From: JAAYZQ01 sp034428935
Lineage (GTDB): Bacteria > Chloroflexota > Anaerolineae > JAAYZQ01
Assembly: GCA_034428935.1 (NCBI GenBank)
Contig: DAOUHB010000071.1
Coordinates: 1-9,135 of the forward strand
Reading direction: 5' to 3'
Length of the DNA stretch: 9,135 bases
Positions 6,490 to 9,135 of the stretch are shown here, one piece after another. The notes below the pieces were generated by a model. It ran no database searches and had not been told where the DNA came from. It was given only the letters and a program-made list of their open reading frames with translations. Each line of letters opens with the position of its first letter. The stretch's first letter is position 1. Position numbers and translations under genes: made by a program.

Positions 6490-6927
6490 ATGACCTTGAA
6501 CAGGGTGGCTGGCGGCGCGCTGCGCCTCCTGCGCGAGAACTGGCTCTTTTTGCTCATCATCGGCGCCCTGGGGATCGCCTTGTTGGCGCTGCGCACGCCC
6601 GGCAGCGACGTATCGTCGCTGGAAGAGGTGGAGGCGATCCTCACCGGCGGGCAGCCGACGGTCGTGGAGTTCTACTCCAACACCTGAAGCGCTTGCCTCC
6701 TGGCAAAGCCTGTCGTGGACAGGCTCGAAGCAGACCTGGAGGGGCAGGGCCACGTCCTGCGCCTGAGCGCGTTCAGCACCGTCGGCCGCCAGCTCGCCGG
6801 CCGCTTTGGCGTGCGGGGGGTGCCCACCTTCTTGCTCTTTGACGGCGCCGGCAACATGGTCCATTCCCAGGTGGGTCGCCTGGACGCCAACCGGATGAAA
6901 GCTGAAATCGAGTTGATGGAGAGGTGA
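6490..6927 (+). CDS. Membrane-anchored thioredoxin-like protein, probable selenoprotein (UxxC, in-frame TGA)
   Basis: Reading TGA 6685-6687 as selenocysteine gives a 145-residue protein. Residues 17-36 form a membrane anchor (NWLFLLIIGALGIALLAL). PTVVEFYSNT leads into position 66 (TGA), then Ser-Ala-Cys69, so the redox motif is U-S-A-C in place of CxxC. After it come AKPVVDRLEADL, matching the helix after the thioredoxin active site, and GVPTFLLFDGAG, the cis-proline strand. The fold is therefore continuous across the TGA. ATG 6490 is chosen because GGGGAG (6477-6482) lies seven bases upstream; ATG 6469 is in frame without a comparable site. A hairpin suitable as SECIS follows the TGA. The likely role is thiol/disulfide exchange at the outer face of the membrane. 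Alternatives: a nonsense mutation of a Cys codon (TGC/TGT to TGA), or a sequencing error. The zinc ribbon gene starts four bases after the stop. Confidence 0.75.
6688..6725 (+). promoter_or_regulatory. Candidate bacterial SECIS element
   Basis: Directly after the TGA are two stem-loops: TTGCC/GGCAA around TCCT (6693-6706), then AGCCTGTC (6707-6714) / GACAGGCT (6718-6725) with loop GTG (6715-6717). The second stem is 8 bp and perfect. Its loop begins with G and lies 27 nt beyond the TGA, inside the 16-37 nt window usual for bacterial SECIS loops. I see no clear bulged U in the upper stem, and the loop is at the minimum size, so SelB recognition is plausible but not shown. Confidence 0.55.
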
Positions 6928-6931
6928 GAAC

Positions 6932-7144
6932 GTGCCGATTTACGAGTACAGTTGCCAGGACTGTGAGGCGCAATTCGAGAAGTTTGTTCGCTCGATGACG
7001 TCGGAGGTAGAGATCAAGTGCCCCCAGTGCGGCGGCACGCACGTGAAAAAGGGCTGGTCGCTCTTTGGCACGGGCTCTGCCAACGGCGGACTGGCGTCCC
7101 TTTCGGCCTCGGCCGCCAGTTGCGGCCCCACGGGCAGCACCTGA
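6932..7144 (+). CDS. FmdB-family zinc ribbon protein
   Basis: The 70-residue product begins MPIYEYSCQDC, the hallmark of the FmdB/Zn_ribbon_8 family. Two CxxC knuckles (Cys8/Cys11 and Cys30/Cys33, CPQCGG) would bind one zinc ion. The tail is Ser/Gly/Ala-rich and ends SCGPTGST with a fifth cysteine (64), as often seen in the family. The family name comes from a putative regulator of methylotroph amidase genes, and its molecular role is still unclear. The start is GTG 6932; the site GGAGAGG (6918-6924) overlaps the stop codon region of the previous gene, so the two are co-translated. The pairing with a redox thioredoxin suggests a thiol- or metal-linked role, which is inference. Confidence 0.9.
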   Translation: MPIYEYSCQDCEAQFEKFVRSMTSEVEIKCPQCGGTHVKKGWSLFGTGSANGGLASLSASAASCGPTGST

Positions 7145-7157
7145 GGTATCCCACGCT

Positions 7158-7180
7158 GAGAGCCGTGGGCTCTCGTTTAT
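7158..7180 (+). terminator. Intrinsic terminator after the zinc ribbon gene
   Basis: GAGAGCC (7158-7164) and GGCTCTC (7168-7174) form a perfect 7-bp stem with loop GTG, followed by GTTTAT. It lies 13 bp after the stop codon. The T tract is short and interrupted, so efficiency may be moderate. Confidence 0.7.
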
Positions 7181-7192
7181 TGACATAACACA

Positions 7193-7260
7193 GGGGCGGT
7201 TTCCCCGCCCCCCTCCGGCCCCTCCGGCGAGGACAGGCGACCCGTCGAGGCGGGGCTTTT
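7193..7260 (+). other. GC-rich intergenic segment with alternative pairings
   Basis: GGGGCGG (7193-7199) can pair with CCGCCCC (7205-7211). The overlapping CCCCGCC (7203-7209) can instead pair with GGCGGGG (7249-7255), which is followed by CTTTT. The two pairings exclude each other. The segment lies upstream of the MerR promoter, so it could only act on read-through RNA or an unrecognised small RNA. No coding potential is seen. Confidence 0.3.
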
Positions 7261-7286
7261 CTGGGCTCCCGCAGCTTCTCCGTTGG

Positions 7287-7315
7287 TTGACAGTAGCAGT
7301 CGAGCATGGTATAAT
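7287..7315 (+). promoter_or_regulatory. Consensus sigma-70 promoter of the MerR-type regulator
   Basis: TTGACA (7287-7292) and TATAAT (7310-7315) are perfect and 17 bp apart. Promoters activated by MerR proteins usually have 19-20 bp spacers, so this one is probably constitutive and, if autoregulated, repressed. Transcription would start near 7322, about 32 nt before the ATG at 7354. Confidence 0.93.
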
Positions 7316-7353
7316 CCACCCAGTGAAGTTCGTCGCCAGAACAGGAGCAATGC

Positions 7354-7794
7354 ATGCTGGACAGAGGACGCCCAGTTTATACGATAGGTACCGCCGCGGA
7401 AATCCTCCAGGTTCACCCGCGGACGCTGAGACTTTACGAGGATGGGGGTCTCCTTCGTCCCGCCCGGAAGAACAACCGGCGGTTTTACTCGGCCAAAGAC
7501 CTGCAGTGGATCTCGTGTATCCGCTACCTGATCCACGAAAAGGGCCTGAACCAGGAAGGCCTTCGCCGGCTGCTGGCTCACATCCCCTGCTGGGAGATCA
7601 ACGGCTGCTGTGAAGAAGCGCGGGCCAAGTGCCCGGCCGCCAGCGATCAAATCCGGCCGTGCTGGGCCTTGCCCTGCATCGACGGCCGCAACGGCCGCCA
7701 GTGCTTTGAATGCAACGCCTATCTGTGCGCCGCGGACTATGTCCTGGACGAGCGGGAGAAGCAGGAGGCCATCTCGTACATAGCCCCCGAATGA
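7354..7794 (+). CDS. MerR-family transcriptional regulator with cysteine-rich C-terminal domain
   Basis: The product has 146 residues. Residues 8-75 are a MerR winged helix: YTIGTAAEILQVHPRTLRLY (9-28), EDGGLLRPARKNNRRFYSAKDL (29-50) and GLNQEGLRRLL. The usual long dimerisation helix is replaced by a cysteine-rich domain with Cys79, 85, 86, 93, 103, 108, 117, 120 and 125. Its pattern CWE-x3-CC...CPA...PCW...C...CxxC recalls the CW-type cysteine domains attached to some bacterial sensor proteins, thought to bind metal or an Fe-S cluster. The likely role is a DNA-binding sensor of metal, oxygen or thiol state. The start ATG 7354 has AGGAG (7343-7347) six bases upstream. The gene is monocistronic, with its own promoter and terminator. 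Its target is unknown; the neighbouring redox operon is a candidate, but that promoter has a 17-bp spacer. Confidence 0.9.
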   Translation: MLDRGRPVYTIGTAAEILQVHPRTLRLYEDGGLLRPARKNNRRFYSAKDLQWISCIRYLIHEKGLNQEGLRRLLAHIPCWEINGCCEEARAKCPAASDQIRPCWALPCIDGRNGRQCFECNAYLCAADYVLDEREKQEAISYIAPE

Positions 7795-7873
7795 GCAGCT
7801 CCCGGCTAGCGGAGCAGCTCGACCATCAGCCGGGGGGCCTCCCGTCGCCAGGCTCTTGCTCCACGCCGACCTG

Positions 7874-7908
7874 ACCGGCACCTCGCTTTGCAGAGGGCCG
7901 GTTTTTTT
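7874..7908 (+). terminator. Rho-independent terminator after the MerR-type gene
   Basis: ACCGGC-A-CCTC (7874-7884) pairs with GAGG-GCCGGT (7893-7902) with a single bulged A and an 8-base loop, followed by a seven-T run (7902-7908). The orientation fits the plus-strand gene; the minus strand has no T run. It lies between two convergent genes. Confidence 0.9.
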
Positions 7909-7920
7909 GCGCCTCCGCCA

Positions 7921-8316
7921 CTACCTGGAATCGGGCGGCAGCGTTCGGCGCTCCTGCTGGCGCTGTACGTACCAGACCGGGAACATGGCGACAAATCCGA
8001 ACAACACGGCGACCAGGATCAGGCAGCTCAGCCCGACACAGATCCCCCGCCATGCCTCCTCGGTGTCCTCTGCGCCGGCGGCCGGCTCGGGAGCGGGTGT
8101 TTCCGCCTGCTGCCCGGGCTCGGGGGAGCCCGGCTGCGCGGCCAAAAGGATGACCGGCGGGGTCGAGGCGGCGAACATCGTGCCCGCGGGAGCCAGCAGG
8201 GCCAGCAGAACGGGGAGAATGAGCGCCAGGCGTGCCCGTGCGGGCCACCTCGTGCCTGGCGCGACGCGCGCCTTCGCGTGGGATCTCTCCAGGGGCCGGT
8301 ACTTCTTGCCTTCCAT
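7921..8316 (-). CDS. Small membrane protein of unknown function
   Basis: The product has 131 residues. A basic N-terminus (about 1-29) precedes a first hydrophobic segment (about 29-50, LALILPVLLALLAPAGTMFA), which could be a signal peptide or membrane helix. A Pro/Glu/Ala-rich outer loop (about 61-88) follows, then a second helix (about 92-117, GICVGLSCLILVAVLFGFVA) and a short charged tail. No catalytic motif is seen, and I do not recognise a family. ATG 8316 is preceded by a purine-rich site (GGGAGAGAGGGAA), and a promoter candidate lies just upstream. The frame carries two clean hydrophobic helices, which supports it over the longer opposite-strand frame through the same DNA. Confidence 0.7.
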   Translation of the reverse strand: MEGKKYRPLERSHAKARVAPGTRWPARARLALILPVLLALLAPAGTMFAASTPPVILLAAQPGSPEPGQQAETPAPEPAAGAEDTEEAWRGICVGLSCLILVAVLFGFVAMFPVWYVQRQQERRTLPPDSR

Positions 8317-8352
8317 CCGCGATTCCCTCTCTCCCTGGTGTCAACTCACCCG

Positions 8353-8381
8353 ATTCTATCACGGCCGGGGGAATCAGGCAA
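8353..8381 (-). promoter_or_regulatory. Promoter of the small membrane protein gene
   Basis: Read on the minus strand, TTGCCT (8381-8376) and TAGAAT (8358-8353) are separated by 17 bp, matching four and five of six consensus bases. Transcription would start near 8346, about 30 nt before the ATG at 8316. Confidence 0.55.
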
Positions 8382-8428
8382 GTGGGGCGCTGTAACCGTC
8401 ACCTCGGGCAGAGAGCCACCGGCGTTAA

Positions 8429-8725
8429 GACCAGGCCGAGCTCGGCGAGGCCTGGCAGAATGGCTGCCCCGAGCGGCTCAGCGGCACAATCAATGGGGAG
8501 AAAGTTGACCTGTCGGACTACGAGTGCTATACTGATGCCGTAGTCCAGATCGAAATCTGGCTCAACATTCTGCAGCGCAAGCTCGTGAAGCTGAATGACT
8601 CCCAGAGCCTACAAGCGCTGGAGAAGGCGATTCGGTCGTTTGTTCGGTACTGCAACAGATCGGCCAAGCCCATTCATCGGACTTTTACCGTCAACAGTCT
8701 GGAAAAGATACTCCCTATGCATTAG
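8429..8725 (+). pseudogene. Transposase remnant, apparent IS3-like / IS630-like chimera
   Basis: An open frame of 98 codons without a proper start follows a TAA at 8426-8428. The first part (GEAWQNGCPERLSGTI, then VDLSDYECYTDA) matches the C-terminal part of IS3-family DDE transposases, normally GKAWQNGYAERLMRT...VDLSEY. From about codon 40 the frame reads QIEIWLNILQRKLVKLN, then LEKAIRSFVRYCNRSAKP, which matches the C-terminus of IS630-family transposases (VEIWFSILQRK...YNRTAKPF.WT). The switch falls near 8546-8557 within one frame. The expected IS3 continuation (GRF..DVY...R.HSALGY) is absent. It is a degenerate remnant with no catalytic core; family calls rest on remembered motifs. Confidence 0.7.
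8505..8533 (+). promoter_or_regulatory. Promoter-like sequence inside the transposase remnant
   Basis: TTGACC (8505-8510) and TATACT (8528-8533) are 17 bp apart, and TGC directly before TATACT makes an extended -10. Each hexamer matches five of six. It arises inside a coding remnant, so it may be accidental, but by sequence it could drive transcription rightward into the small ORF at 8911. Confidence 0.45.
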
Positions 8726-8780
8726 CAAAACTGTACTTGTCACAAGGACGTGGGATTGAGGAAACAGCCCATTGGAAGTT

Positions 8781-8795
8781 GCCCGATAATCGGGC
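8781..8795. repeat. 15-bp palindrome
   Basis: GCCCGATAATCGGGC has 7-bp perfect arms around a central A. It has the size of a dimeric repressor site, but no promoter is adjacent and no T run follows, so its role is open. Confidence 0.5.
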
Positions 8796-8910
8796 TGATG
8801 GATGCTCTCGGCATATTCCCCAGCGAACCGGGGATCCAGCTACAATCCAATGTGTGAAGGCAGTCTGCACGTAAAGACCACGTAGCAGCTCTTGTGGAGG
8901 AGGAAGGGGC

Positions 8911-8991
8911 ATGTATTCTCACAAGTCTCGAAAGCGGCACCTTGCAGAACGACTCATATCGATTCTCCTTACTGTACTTTCGCCAATTTAA
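8911..8991 (+). CDS. Possible 26-residue membrane peptide or truncated gene start
   Basis: ATG 8911 follows a very strong ribosome binding site (AGGAGG at 8898-8903, seven bases upstream, within GGAGGAGGAAGGGG). The peptide has a basic half (MYSHKSRKRHLAER) and a hydrophobic half (LISILLTVLSPI), then TAA at 8989. It could be a small membrane peptide or the N-terminus of a membrane protein broken by the rearrangement. No family is recognised. Confidence 0.35.
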   Translation: MYSHKSRKRHLAERLISILLTVLSPI

Positions 8992-9027
8992 AATAGCGTG
9001 AGCACCGGTTTTCTGGTAGGATGGAGT

Positions 9028-9036
9028 TGCTATACA
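9028..9036 (+). promoter_or_regulatory. Extended -10 promoter of the right-edge gene
   Basis: TGCTATACA is an extended -10 (TGn plus TATACA, five of six to TATAAT). No good -35 hexamer is seen at 17 bp. It lies about 20 bp before the start at 9056. Confidence 0.4.
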
Positions 9037-9055
9037 CCAACTACCGGAGGAACCG

Positions 9056-9135
9056 ATGCTCGGAGTCATTGTACAACACTCTGTTGAGATTGTCACGTTC
9101 ATTTCGTGGCTCTCACCAGCTCTTTACCAACCGCA
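9056..9135 (+). CDS. Start of an unidentified gene, cut by the window edge
   Basis: ATG 9056 has GGAGG (9046-9050) five bases upstream and an extended -10 before that. Only 26 codons are visible (beginning MLGVIVQHSVEIV, then a hydrophobic stretch to SPALYQP). This is too little to name a family; a transposase is possible given the neighbouring remnant, but that is only context. The frame remains open to the end of the window. Confidence 0.5.
   Translation, partial: MLGVIVQHSVEIVTFISWLSPALYQP

Larger units (their letters stand above)
8726..9055. other. AT-richer intergenic stretch with no confident gene
   Basis: Base composition drops clearly against the rest of the window. I see a 15-bp palindrome (8781-8795), one possible small ORF (8911-8991) and an extended -10 near the right end. 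The minus-strand frames here have no recognisable content. The stretch may be old mobile-element DNA or an insertion junction. Confidence 0.6.

Noticed and set aside
6715..6927. Separate 70-residue gene starting at GTG 6715
   Set aside because: The GTG falls in the loop of the hairpin and lacks a ribosome binding site; its product is only the second half of a thioredoxin fold, better explained as read-through of TGA 6685.
7180..7185. TTGACA after the zinc ribbon gene as a promoter -35
   Set aside because: No -10 hexamer lies 16-18 bp downstream, where the sequence is GC-only; it overlaps the terminator tail.
7177..7881. Minus-strand open frame of 234 codons opposite the MerR gene
   Set aside because: It runs through the MerR promoter and gene in antisense, without a ribosome binding site or any domain.
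8431..8455. Nested inverted repeat CCAGGCC...GGCCTGG as an insertion-sequence end
   Set aside because: It lies inside the IS3-like coding remnant, so it is probably coincidental, and no matching partner end was found.
7888..8508. Plus-strand open frame of 206 codons opposite the small membrane protein
   Set aside because: Its start is inside the terminator stem, and the product is Pro/Gly/Arg-rich without helices; the minus strand gives two clean membrane segments and a promoter.
8740..9102. Minus-strand open frame of 120 codons at the right end
   Set aside because: No ribosome binding site or recognisable family; it opposes two starts with consensus ribosome binding sites.

Overview
The window looks like a piece of a GC-rich bacterial chromosome, most likely Chloroflexota (Anaerolineae/Caldilineae-like). 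This is inference from protein style, not a database result: a signalling NTPase fused to a membrane helix and a WD40 double propeller, an FHA protein with a Pro/Thr linker, and a short three-domain S1 protein with a charged tail. No rRNA, tRNA or CRISPR array was seen.

Layout. (1) 3-3726, + strand: the 3' part of an nSTAND-type NTPase/WD40 gene with 14 WD repeats, then 25 bp later a membrane-anchored FHA protein; together they look like a signalling pair. (2) 3755-4839, + strand: a perfect consensus sigma-70 promoter, an S1-domain (ribosomal protein S1-like) gene and an intrinsic terminator. (3) 6229-4865, - strand: a three-gene cluster of a small coiled-coil protein, a class I SAM methyltransferase resembling the METTL7/TMT1 and PmtA groups, and a conserved protein of unknown function. 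(4) 6277-7180, + strand, divergent from (3): a near-consensus promoter with a TACCC-N5-GGGTA palindrome just downstream of its -10, a membrane-anchored thioredoxin-like gene whose active-site motif is interrupted by an in-frame TGA, an FmdB-type zinc ribbon gene 4 bp further on, and a hairpin terminator. (5) 7287-7908, + strand: another perfect consensus promoter, a MerR-type regulator fused to a nine-cysteine C-terminal domain, and a strong terminator. (6) 8381-7921, - strand: a small two-helix membrane protein with its own promoter. (7) 8429-9135: AT-richer, disturbed DNA with a transposase remnant that appears to join an IS3-like piece to an IS630-like piece, a possible small ORF with a consensus ribosome binding site, and the start of a gene that runs off the window.

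Main discovery. At 6685-6687 a TGA falls where thioredoxin-fold proteins carry the first cysteine of CxxC. The frame continues without another stop to 6927 as TGA-Ser-Ala-Cys, followed by a recognisable thioredoxin remainder including the Val-Pro-Thr cis-proline motif. An 8-bp hairpin with loop GTG lies 19-37 nt after the TGA, within the range expected of a bacterial SECIS. The best reading is a UxxC selenoprotein that automatic annotation would split into two short ORFs. Its palindrome resembles operators of the CsoR/RicR/CstR family (copper or persulfide sensing), and the divergent methyltransferase resembles thiol methyltransferases. A shared thiol, sulfide or copper stress role is therefore possible but unproven.
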